Source: Gemmatales bacterium (GTDB taxonomy: Bacteria > Planctomycetota > Planctomycetia > Gemmatales > HRBIN36). Taken from it: 64,000 nucleotides of DNA. Of this stretch, positions 26,443 through 34,292 are shown in pieces. A program made the position numbers and the translations under genes. The stretch lies in the NCBI GenBank assembly GCA_025060195.1, contig JANXCQ010000003.1, forward strand, positions 64,722 through 128,721, in the 5' to 3' direction. The notes under the pieces are model-generated. The model saw only the letters and a list, made by a program, of their open reading frames with translations. It was not told the origin of the DNA and made no database searches. Position 1 is the first letter of the stretch. The number at the start of each line of letters is the position of its first letter.

Positions 26443-28767
26443 ATGTGGCACAGGTTAGCTGCAATTTTAGCATGGGGATTGTTCGGAGTCATGTTGGTGG
26501 CTTGGGCGCAGCCGAACGCGGACACGCCTGCTAAGGCCCCCAGTGCCACCGAAGACGAATTGGCGGCACAGCAGGCGTTCGTGGCGGCCCGTTATCGGCA
26601 GCTGGAAGATACGTTGCTGCGAATCGCTCAGGTTCTGGAGAAGCGCAACAATCCCGGCGACATCGAAAAGGCCCGCGCCATTCACCGGGCACTGCGCGAG
26701 GCCCGAGACCGAAAAGTGTACGTCAATCTCAATGACATTGCGGAAAGCCTAAAACGGCCGAGTACGCTTTCCAGTTTGAAGGAGATTCAGACAGTTGTGG
26801 AAAAAGGTGGCGACGTAGAAGCTGCTATGAGGAGGCTGTTAGAGCTCCTCTTATCCACCGATGATGAATCCCAGAAAAAGAAAGAAATGGAGTTCTACGC
26901 GGAGTTGATTCGCAAACTCGAAGAGGCGGAGCGAGCTCAGCGCGTGGCCCAGGCGCGGAATGATAATCCCGACATCAAGAAGGAAGACGCGCAAAAAGCC
27001 CATCAGGTCGCCAGCCGAATGGTGGATGATATTCTCAATCGCATCCGACAATTTGAGGGAGGCGGCCAAGCCGACCCATCCAGGGGTGAGGCCCGAGATG
27101 CTGGCAAGAATGAACGCCCTGATGCCCAGGCTCGGGGCGACGCCCGCAGCGGCGAAGGAAAGCCGGGCGAAGCTCGCAATGAGGGGCAGGGCGCGCCCAA
27201 TCCCCAAGCACGGAACCAGTCGAGCGGCGAGAAACCAGGTGGCCAGCAATCCCAGGAGCAAGCCCAGGCTCGTGGCGGTTCGCCGAATGACCAAGGTGGC
27301 CAAGCCCGAGGGGGTAATCAGGCTGGTGGCGACAAGCCGGGTCAGGCCCGCGGCGGGGACAGTGGTAGCCAGTCTGAAGGTAAGCCTGAAGGTAAGCCGG
27401 GCGACAAACCGGGAGCTAATCAAGCAGGCGGCGGCAAGCCCGGTAATGACCAAGCGGGCGGTGGCAAGCCAGGCGACAAACCAGGTGGAAACCAGGCGGG
27501 TGGCAGTACTGGGGGTGATAAACCGGGAAGCAACCAAGCTGGTGGTGGCGGCAAGCCTGGTGATAATCAGGCCGGAGGTGGTAAGCCTGGGGAGAAACCC
27601 GGTGGGAATCAAGCGGGTGGTGGCCAACCCAGTGACCAGGCCGGTGGTAACAAGCCTAACGAGCAGTCAGACTTGCGGAATGCCCAAGCTCGGGGCCCTG
27701 GTGAGGGAACCGCTCGAGGCGATGCGCGCGGCGGTGGACAGCAGGGAGGCCAACAGGGTGGTCAACAAGGAGGTCAGCAAGGGGGCCAGCAAGGCGGACA
27801 ACAAGGCGGTCAACAGGGAGGTCAGCAAGGGGGCCAGCAAGGCGGACAACAAGGCGGTCAACAGGGAGGTCAGCAAGGCGGTCCGCAAGGGCAGGCCCGT
27901 GGTTCTGGCCAGCAAGGGCAGCAGCAACAAGGCGTGCCTGGCCGGGAGCGGGTGGAAGATGCTCGCGACTATCAACGCAGCGCCGAACAACGCATAGCCA
28001 AGGATGAGCGCAAGCCTGCCTCGGAAGACCAGTCACGTGCCGCCGATTTGCTGCGTCAAGCCCGACAGAAATTGGAGGAACTCTTACGGCAATTGCGCGA
28101 AGAGGAACAGCTGCGCGTGCTGGCTGACCTGCAGCGCCGCTGTGAGAAGATGCTGGCCATGCAGGAAGCGGTTTACAACGATACCGTGAAGCTGGATAAC
28201 CGTATTCAGTCCAATCCCGACAAGAAAGCGACGCGCGAAGACGAAATCTTTTCCGGCGTGTTGTCCCGCCGAGAGGATGAAATCGTCGGCGAAGCGGACC
28301 GAGCGATCGCTTTAGTGCAGGCGGAAGGTTCGGCAGTGGCGTTTGCAGAGGTGCTACAACAAGTGCGGCAGGATATGGTACGGGTTTCCACGCGGCTGTA
28401 TAAGACCGACCCCGGTGCCGAAACCCAGGCCATTGAGCGCGACATTATTGACATGCTCAAGGAGATGATCGAAGCGCTCAAGAAAGCCCAAGACGACATT
28501 CGCCAACGCCAACAGCAACCTGGCGGCGGTCAGGGGGGCAGTGGCGACCCGAATCAGAACCAACGCCTTATTGACCTGATCGCGGAACTAAAGATGATTC
28601 GCTCGATGCAGGAGCGGATCTATCGCCGGACTGTGATGTATAGCAAAAAGTATCAGGGCGAGGCCGCTACGGCCCAGGACATTGTGCAAGAACTGCGGGA
28701 ATTGGCACAACGGCAATTGAAGCTCCATCAAATCACTGAAGCCATTGTGAAGGGGAAGAACCGATGA
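26443..28767 (+). CDS. Secreted coiled-coil protein with long Gly/Gln low-complexity domain
   Basis: This 774-residue protein starts with a signal peptide (WHRLAAILAWGLFGVMLVAWAQ). Residues ~35-200 are charged and helical. Residues ~205-500 are low-complexity: first mixed repeats of the type QARGG, KPGGNQAGGGKPG and GDKPG, then about a dozen GGQQ tetrapeptides encoded by a perfect 48-bp DNA repeat. A helical C-terminal part follows (AADLLRQARQKLEELLRQLR, MLAMQEAVYND, LIAELKMIRSMQERIYRRT), which resembles planctomycete proteins of unknown function that precede similar secreted partners. AGGAG lies 6 bases before the ATG at 26443; an upstream ATG at 26425 is weaker. The stop overlaps the next start (ATGA), so the two proteins are probably made together. 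Confidence 0.8.
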   Translation: MWHRLAAILAWGLFGVMLVAWAQPNADTPAKAPSATEDELAAQQAFVAARYRQLEDTLLRIAQVLEKRNNPGDIEKARAIHRALREARDRKVYVNLNDIAESLKRPSTLSSLKEIQTVVEKGGDVEAAMRRLLELLLSTDDESQKKKEMEFYAELIRKLEEAERAQRVAQARNDNPDIKKEDAQKAHQVASRMVDDILNRIRQFEGGGQADPSRGEARDAGKNERPDAQARGDARSGEGKPGEARNEGQGAPNPQARNQSSGEKPGGQQSQEQAQARGGSPNDQGGQARGGNQAGGDKPGQARGGDSGSQSEGKPEGKPGDKPGANQAGGGKPGNDQAGGGKPGDKPGGNQAGGSTGGDKPGSNQAGGGGKPGDNQAGGGKPGEKPGGNQAGGGQPSDQAGGNKPNEQSDLRNAQARGPGEGTARGDARGGGQQGGQQGGQQGGQQGGQQGGQQGGQQGGQQGGQQGGQQGGQQGGQQGGPQGQARGSGQQGQQQQGVPGRERVEDARDYQRSAEQRIAKDERKPASEDQSRAADLLRQARQKLEELLRQLREEEQLRVLADLQRRCEKMLAMQEAVYNDTVKLDNRIQSNPDKKATREDEIFSGVLSRREDEIVGEADRAIALVQAEGSAVAFAEVLQQVRQDMVRVSTRLYKTDPGAETQAIERDIIDMLKEMIEALKKAQDDIRQRQQQPGGGQGGSGDPNQNQRLIDLIAELKMIRSMQERIYRRTVMYSKKYQGEAATAQDIVQELRELAQRQLKLHQITEAIVKGKNR
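27771..27900 (+). repeat. Perfect 48-bp tandem repeat inside coding sequence
   Basis: A 48-bp unit encoding four GGQQ tetrapeptides starts at 27771 and recurs without change at 27819. A third, partial copy starts at 27867. The block extends a series of 12-bp GGQQ units that begins near 27734. Perfect identity over 48 bases, including third codon positions, points to recent duplication and length variability between strains. Confidence 0.9.
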
Positions 28768-29834
28768 AGCGTACTCTGGCCCTACTATTGGCAGTTGGTG
28801 TCGTTTGGTGCTGGTCGAACAGCTCGGCCCAGGAGCTATCCTTCGGTCGGATCAAGGCACCCTCGGCCGACGAGATTAAAGCGCAGTTGTTCGCCTGGCT
28901 AAAAGACCACGTGAAGGCGGACGCTGAAACTTTACGTAAGGCCGAAGCAATTTGGTCGCAGGAATCGCGTCCTGTGTTAGTCCGGGTGGCCGACATCCTG
29001 GCGTTGGGCAGCCCGGAGGCGAAACAACTTTTGGACCAAGCCGCTAACCCGGAAGCCGTCGTGCCCACGGAGGTGCCGCCGATCATTCGTCAAGCGGCGC
29101 ATCCGTTCTTCAAGGCTAATTTGGCATTGTCGTATGCCCGTTTGCTGTGTCTGCGCAAAGCTTACGAAGAGGCACTTGATGTACTCAAACTGATTCGCCC
29201 AGAGCAGGTGATTGACCCGGGCGCTTATTATTTCTTCCGAGCCGTGGCCGAACATAAGACCTTGCACCGCGATGATACCTTGCGTTCGGTAGATAGGATG
29301 TTCGAACAGGTCGAGGGCGTGCCTGAACGCTATTTCGTGCTGGCCAGCTTGCTCAAGTACGACTTGCAGAGCTGGGACGGTCGGAAGAATCTCGACTATA
29401 TCGCTCGACGAATGGACGAGATTTCGGGCCGGCTTGACAACGCTCGTGGCGGCCCCAAAACCATAGATAAGCAGAAGGAGATTCTCGACCTGCTCAAGAA
29501 AATGATTGACGACATGGAGCAGCAATTGCAGCAGCAACTGGCAGGCGGCGGTAGTGGTAGTGGGCGTAGTAGCGGTCAACCCCAGAGTGGCCCGCCGACG
29601 GGGAGCACCACGCGTTCGTCGGGTCCGGCCTCCGATAGTGGCATCATTGGCGGCGCCGGCGAAGGAAAGGTGGATATGAAAGAGTTGGTGAAACGGCCCG
29701 ATTTGTGGGGCAAGTTGCCGGAAAAGGAGCGCGTCAAGGTGCTCGAGGCCATCCGCCGGGAGTATCCACCTCACGTCGCGGAGGCCATCGAGGCCTACTT
29801 GCAGCAAATCGCCAAAACGAACGAGCCGCGATGA
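28764..29834 (+). CDS. Secreted helical protein, unknown function
   Basis: This 356-residue protein has a signal peptide (TLALLLAVGVVWCWSNSSAQ). Residues ~25-245 are helical and somewhat TPR-like (ANLALSYARLLCLRKAYEEALDVL, GAYYFFRAVAEHKTL). A Gln-rich coiled coil (DDMEQQLQQQLAGGGSGSG) leads to a Ser/Gly linker. The C-terminus has a motif I recall from planctomycete envelope proteins: RPDLWGKLPEKERVKVLEAI and REYPPHVAEAIEAYLQQIA. The start overlaps the stop of the preceding gene (ATGA at 28764-28767), and its own stop overlaps the next start. This tight coupling suggests one complex. No enzymatic motif is visible. Confidence 0.8.
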   Translation: MKRTLALLLAVGVVWCWSNSSAQELSFGRIKAPSADEIKAQLFAWLKDHVKADAETLRKAEAIWSQESRPVLVRVADILALGSPEAKQLLDQAANPEAVVPTEVPPIIRQAAHPFFKANLALSYARLLCLRKAYEEALDVLKLIRPEQVIDPGAYYFFRAVAEHKTLHRDDTLRSVDRMFEQVEGVPERYFVLASLLKYDLQSWDGRKNLDYIARRMDEISGRLDNARGGPKTIDKQKEILDLLKKMIDDMEQQLQQQLAGGGSGSGRSSGQPQSGPPTGSTTRSSGPASDSGIIGGAGEGKVDMKELVKRPDLWGKLPEKERVKVLEAIRREYPPHVAEAIEAYLQQIAKTNEPR

Positions 29835-31087
29835 GATATTCACTGAGTTTCGCTAACCACAGAAGAAACCCGCAAACCTGGCTGAGAACCCTCCTACCGC
29901 TGAGCTTGCTGTGCGTCGTGTACCAGCTTGACGCCCAGCAAGCTCAGCCTGTTACAGTGGACCTTCGTTTGCGCGCGGGCGAAACAGTGCGTGGCCAGCT
30001 GGTGGCGTTGAACGAGAAAGAAGTGGTAGTGCAAGTCGGCAAAGATCCGGTGAGCAAACCTCTGACCGAGGTGATGTCGCTCGCGTTTGGAGGGGAGGTA
30101 GTCAAGTCGTCTGTCAAGCCGGAGACGCCGCAGGCTCAGGTACGCTTACTGGACGGGACGACGCTGCTAGCCCAACAGATTACTCTTCGAGAAAAAGTCC
30201 TGGAGTGCCGCCTCTTCCATGGCCAGGCGCTATCCGTAATGTTAGATCATGTTCACTGGGTGCTGCTAACGGCGCAGGATGCGAAGGCTCGTGCGGAATT
30301 GGAGCAAGTTGTGGCGAAAAGGCCAGCCCAGGACGTAGTTCTCGTCCTCAGTCGCGACCAGCAAGCGATTAATGCATTTTCTGGAGTGATTTTAGGCACA
30401 GATGAAAAAGGAACTCGCCTGAATTTTCGGCTGGAAGAAGATGTCGTGCCCATTGATATGGGCCGACTGCGGGGTATGGTCTTTGCCCGCCGGGCTGAAG
30501 CAAAACCGGATGACGCCATTCGCGTCGTGGACCGATTCGGGAATGTCTGGCTCGCGAAGACCATCGTTTGGCAAAAAGACCGCCTGCAGTTGGAGACCAC
30601 CTACGGTCTGAAGACCGACTTGGGATGGAACCAACTGCTGACTGTGGATTTCAGCCAAGGCCGCCTTGTTTATTTGTCGGATTTGGAGCCGCTCCGCGTC
30701 GAAGAAAAGCCTCTGTTGGCCGACGTTTGGCGTTATCGCCGGGACCGCAATCTATCGGGTGGGCCCATCAGCGTCGGTCAGCGCGTTTACCAAAAGGGCT
30801 TGACTGTGCACTCGCGCACCGTGTTGGAGTATCATGTCGAAGGTTATCGCGAGTTCCGCTGTATCTTAGGGATCGAAGACAGCGTGAATGGCGCGGCGAA
30901 AGCGGTCGTGCGCATCGAAGGCGACGGACGCGAGTTATTGCAGACAGTCGTGCGTACGGGGGAGAAACCACGAGAAGTGGTCCTAAGCATTGAGAATGTG
31001 ATAAGGCTACGTCTAATTGTGGATTACGGCGACGATTTGGACTTAGGCGACCATGTCGCGTTTGCCGAAGCCCGGATCTTGAAATGA
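29831..31087 (+). CDS. Secreted NPCBM-domain protein
   Basis: This 418-residue protein has a signal/anchor segment (LRTLLPLSLLCVVYQLDAQ). A beta-rich part follows, with repeated strands like RLRAGETVRGQLVALNEKEV and VRLLDGTTLLAQQI, resembling small barrel modules. The C-terminal ~150 residues look like an NPCBM carbohydrate-binding module (PF08305): GQRVYQKGLTVHSRTVLEYHV, FRCILGIEDSVNG, VVRIEGDGRELLQ and LRLIVDYGDDLDLGDHVAFAEARI. NPCBM domains are associated with glycan binding, so a role at the cell envelope is likely. ATGA at 29831-29834 couples it to the preceding gene. It is 72 bp upstream of the first HtrA-like gene. Confidence 0.82.
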   Translation: MRYSLSFANHRRNPQTWLRTLLPLSLLCVVYQLDAQQAQPVTVDLRLRAGETVRGQLVALNEKEVVVQVGKDPVSKPLTEVMSLAFGGEVVKSSVKPETPQAQVRLLDGTTLLAQQITLREKVLECRLFHGQALSVMLDHVHWVLLTAQDAKARAELEQVVAKRPAQDVVLVLSRDQQAINAFSGVILGTDEKGTRLNFRLEEDVVPIDMGRLRGMVFARRAEAKPDDAIRVVDRFGNVWLAKTIVWQKDRLQLETTYGLKTDLGWNQLLTVDFSQGRLVYLSDLEPLRVEEKPLLADVWRYRRDRNLSGGPISVGQRVYQKGLTVHSRTVLEYHVEGYREFRCILGIEDSVNGAAKAVVRIEGDGRELLQTVVRTGEKPREVVLSIENVIRLRLIVDYGDDLDLGDHVAFAEARILK

Positions 31088-31159
31088 CGCTGTAGTGCGC
31101 GCCGATAGGGTCAGGAGATTTTCCTTTGCGTGTACCAGGGGCAGTGAGGAAGCTTCACC

Positions 31160-33004
31160 ATGGGTAAGAGAGCCGGATTTACATCGCTAATCATGAGCCG
31201 TTGGTCGTCAACCTTGTTGGCCCTGCTCAGTCCGGTGGCTATAGCGATATCATCCGCGCTCGACCCGATCGTGCTCCAGGATGAAAACCAGCGTGTTGCC
31301 GTGATAGATAAACTAACGCCGAGTGTGGTCGCTGTGTTTGATCGCAATGGTCGGGGCGGGGGCTCAGGGGTGTTGATTGACGAGGAAGGCTATGCACTCA
31401 CCAATTTTCACGTGGTCCAGCCGACGGGACCCACCCCGCGTTGCGGTCTCTCCGATGGCCAACTGTACGACGCGGTCGTCGTAGGACTTGACCCTGTAGG
31501 CGATGTCGCGCTTATCAAGTTGATTCCACCAAAACCAGGCTTCAAGTTTCCTTATGCCCCTCTCGGAGACAGCGATACGGTGCGCGCAGGCGACTGGTCG
31601 ATCGCCGCGGGCAACCCGTTCCTGCTGGCCACCGACTTCCGACCAACAGTTACTTTCGGCTTAGTTTCAGGCGTCCGCCGCTATCAATATCCCGCCGGAA
31701 CGATCCTGGAATACACCGACTGTATTCAGATTGACACGTCGATCAACCCGGGTAATAGCGGTGGGCCATTGTTCAATCTGCGGGGGGAAGTCATCGGTAT
31801 CAATGGACGAGGTTCGTTCGAGAAGCGCGGACGGATCAATAGTGGAGTTGGCTACGCCATCTCGATCAACCAGATCAAGAATTTCCTAGGACATTTACGT
31901 GGCGGGCTACTGGTCGATCATGCGACTCTAGGAGCTGTTGCACGGACAGGTGAGGACGGACGCGCTTACGTTTTCGACATTCTCGAGCGTTCCGATGCCT
32001 ATCGCCGTGGTCTCCGCACCGATGATCGGATCGTCTCGGTCAACGACCGTCCTATCGGCAATGCGAATCAGCTGCAGAATGTGCTGGGCATCTTTCCGAG
32101 AGGTTGGCGAATCCCGGTAGTGTATGAGCGGGTGGACAAGGAAGAGAACCGTATTGTGCGTAAGGAAATTCTGGTTCGGCTCATGGGCCTGATTCCGCGA
32201 GAGCTTCCGGAAGACCGTAAGCCGGAAAAGCCTGAAGAGCCTAAGCCGGGGGAAAAGCCAGCACCAGGCAAACCTATCCCAATTAAGTCCCGAAAGCCCA
32301 TGAAGCCCGAAGGCGAGGGGGCTAAGTATTACGTGCCACGTCCTGGTTTTGCCAATTACTATTTCAACGAATTAGAGCGTAAACGTGTCCTGGCAGCGTT
32401 GCCCCGACCTCAAGATATGACCGCGGACAAGGTGTGGGTGCTGCAGGGAGAAGTTGAACTTTATGACGAACTTACTGGCAAACCTGTTCAGCATCCGTTC
32501 AAGCTCGAATTGGACGGTAAGAAAGTGCTCATGAAACTGGGGCCGATAGATTATCAGACCGAACCACTGCGCGTTGGAGAACCGATAGGGAATCTAAGGC
32601 AACCGCCCGGCAGCGGGGGATTACTCGTAGCCCTGCATTATTGGCGTCTTCTGCTCACCGACCAAGACAAGGGATTTGAACAGGGGCTGCATTATGGCGG
32701 CTATGAGCCGTTTTACCCGGATGGCACGAGCAAGTCGCGGATCCTGACCGAAGTGCTCAACGGCACCAGCGGGCCTTTTACGGTGAAGTTTTTCACGCGG
32801 CCCCAGGAGAAGCGCGTCTGTGGGCTGGAATGTTATATTGAGGAAGATGCCGACCCGTGTGAACTGATTTTCACCGCCGCAAACGGGCCCAAACCTGACC
32901 TCCCAGGCAAGGTAGAGGTGCGTTTCGGAGACCGTCGTTGGGGCACTTTGCACCTGCGCAAGGTCGAATTGGTGCAACCCGAAGCTGAATCCGAAAAACG
33001 CTGA
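31160..33004 (+). CDS. Secreted HtrA-like (S1C) serine protease with PDZ, catalytic triad intact
   Basis: This 614-residue protein has a signal peptide (LLALLSPVAIAISSA). The trypsin-like domain has His84 (TNFHVV), Asp115 (GDVALIK) and Ser200 (NPGNSGGPLF), so it should be an active serine protease. A PDZ domain follows (~255-345; YVFDILERSDAYRRGLRTDD), which in this family recognises C-termini of unfolded proteins. A Pro/Lys-rich linker leads to an unrecognised ~230-residue beta-rich C-terminal domain (~390-614; AKYYVPRPGFANYYFNELER, GGLLVALHYWRLLLTDQ). AGGAAG lies about 7 bases before the ATG. The next gene starts 11 bp after the stop. It probably works in the periplasm in protein quality control. 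Confidence 0.93.
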   Translation: MGKRAGFTSLIMSRWSSTLLALLSPVAIAISSALDPIVLQDENQRVAVIDKLTPSVVAVFDRNGRGGGSGVLIDEEGYALTNFHVVQPTGPTPRCGLSDGQLYDAVVVGLDPVGDVALIKLIPPKPGFKFPYAPLGDSDTVRAGDWSIAAGNPFLLATDFRPTVTFGLVSGVRRYQYPAGTILEYTDCIQIDTSINPGNSGGPLFNLRGEVIGINGRGSFEKRGRINSGVGYAISINQIKNFLGHLRGGLLVDHATLGAVARTGEDGRAYVFDILERSDAYRRGLRTDDRIVSVNDRPIGNANQLQNVLGIFPRGWRIPVVYERVDKEENRIVRKEILVRLMGLIPRELPEDRKPEKPEEPKPGEKPAPGKPIPIKSRKPMKPEGEGAKYYVPRPGFANYYFNELERKRVLAALPRPQDMTADKVWVLQGEVELYDELTGKPVQHPFKLELDGKKVLMKLGPIDYQTEPLRVGEPIGNLRQPPGSGGLLVALHYWRLLLTDQDKGFEQGLHYGGYEPFYPDGTSKSRILTEVLNGTSGPFTVKFFTRPQEKRVCGLECYIEEDADPCELIFTAANGPKPDLPGKVEVRFGDRRWGTLHLRKVELVQPEAESEKR

Positions 33005-33015
33005 GTGACACAACC

Positions 33016-34197
33016 ATGACAAGCCGATACTCACAACTCCCTTCGAGCCGCAGGACGAACCGTCCGGGAATAGCTCAGGGCGTATTTGTGCTCTTGGCTT
33101 GGCTGTGCCCTTGGGCAACGTTCATCCTGGCTCAGCCATTACCTGATCCCCACACAGGTTCCTTTGCCCAACTGGTTCGCGATCTGCAACCGAAACTGGT
33201 GAAGATTTACGGTGCGGGCGGATATATCGGCGTCACCGATTGGTGTAGCGGCGTCTTAGTGTCGCCCGACGGGCTGATCCTGACCGTTTACTCTCCCACG
33301 CTGGATACGGAAAATTTGCGCGTGCACCTTTACGACGGTACACGCCATGAATGCGACCTCGTAGCCGCGGAGCCCTTGCTGGACGTGGCACTACTCCGCA
33401 TTCGCGATGGTGATAAAAAATTTCGCGAGTTACCGCTGGAATATTTCGACCTCAACCAGCCCACGCCCAAAGTGCAGGTGGGCGACTGGGTGTTGGCGTT
33501 CAGTAACTGTTTTCAGATTGCCACGCGCGAAGAGCCACTCACCGTGCAACGTAGTGTGATTGCTGCTATTACAACCTTGGCAGCCCGTCGCGGTATTCAT
33601 GAATTGCCGTATCAGGGCACCGTGTACATCCTCGACGGCATCACCAATAACCCTGGCTCTCACGGCGGCGCCGTGGTAACGCGGCGCGGGGAACTGATCG
33701 GCTTGATCGGCAAGGAGGTACGCAACACGCTCACGGAAACCTGGGTGAATTATGCCATTCCCATCGAAGCCCTCAAGGATTTCGTGGCCAAAGCCCGCGC
33801 GGGCAATTATAAGCCGCTGGAGCGGAAAAAACCGGTGATAGAGGATCGCGGCGGATTTCTCGGCATTGTCTTAGTGCCTAATTTGTTGGATCGCACCCCG
33901 CCCTACATTGACGAGGTGTTGCCCGACTCGCCCGCGGAAAAGGCAGGCTTGCGACCCGATGATCTGATTGTCATGGTGCGACTGCCGGCTCGAGATGGCT
34001 CGGGTACTTATGAGGAGCATGTAGTGCACAGCGTTCGTCATTGGCGCGACTTAACCTTACCGCTAGAACCGGGGGCCAAGATCCAGGTCATTGTCCGTCG
34101 TCAGCAACAATTGCTGCGTATGGACCTAGAAGTAGTGCGCCGACCGGGTTTTCGTCTCAATAAACCTGCAACGGATAAGGCCGCTGACCAGCAGTAA
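33016..34197 (+). CDS. HtrA-like pseudoprotease with PDZ (His and Ser of the triad replaced)
   Basis: This 393-residue protein has a signal segment (GVFVLLAWLCPWATFILAQ). The S1C fold is recognisable from DGLILTVYS, LLDVALLRI, GDWVLAFSN and DGITNNPGSHGG. Aligned with active relatives, the catalytic His is Ser93 and the catalytic Ser is His216, while Asp123 is kept. It should therefore be unable to cleave by the normal mechanism. A PDZ domain occupies ~275-375 (FLGIVLVPN, IDEVLPDSPAEKAGLRPDDLIVMV). It follows the intact protease by 11 bp and precedes a further degenerate relative. Such inactive copies often act as binding partners or regulators of the active one (inference). Confidence 0.85.
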   Translation: MTSRYSQLPSSRRTNRPGIAQGVFVLLAWLCPWATFILAQPLPDPHTGSFAQLVRDLQPKLVKIYGAGGYIGVTDWCSGVLVSPDGLILTVYSPTLDTENLRVHLYDGTRHECDLVAAEPLLDVALLRIRDGDKKFRELPLEYFDLNQPTPKVQVGDWVLAFSNCFQIATREEPLTVQRSVIAAITTLAARRGIHELPYQGTVYILDGITNNPGSHGGAVVTRRGELIGLIGKEVRNTLTETWVNYAIPIEALKDFVAKARAGNYKPLERKKPVIEDRGGFLGIVLVPNLLDRTPPYIDEVLPDSPAEKAGLRPDDLIVMVRLPARDGSGTYEEHVVHSVRHWRDLTLPLEPGAKIQVIVRRQQQLLRMDLEVVRRPGFRLNKPATDKAADQQ

Positions 34198-34292
34198 GCC
34201 TGTTTGACGCCCTGGAAAACCGAAAGCCGCCTGATGTGTCCCTCCTGCCGATGACTATGCAAACCGACACCCGCTTCACAGCGAGAACTGCC

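Noticed and set aside
27734-27900. CRISPR-like repeat array
   Set aside because: The repeats are tandem without spacers and in frame within a protein; they are a coding microsatellite-like repeat.
26851-27997. Open frames of 258 codons (minus) and 345 codons (plus, another frame) across the low-complexity region
   Set aside because: They are alternative readings of the Gly/Gln-rich gene; composition is repetitive, with no start signals or domains.
28977-29843. 288-codon minus-strand frame
   Set aside because: Complement of the secreted helical protein gene, which has a signal peptide and coupled neighbours; the minus frame has no domain.
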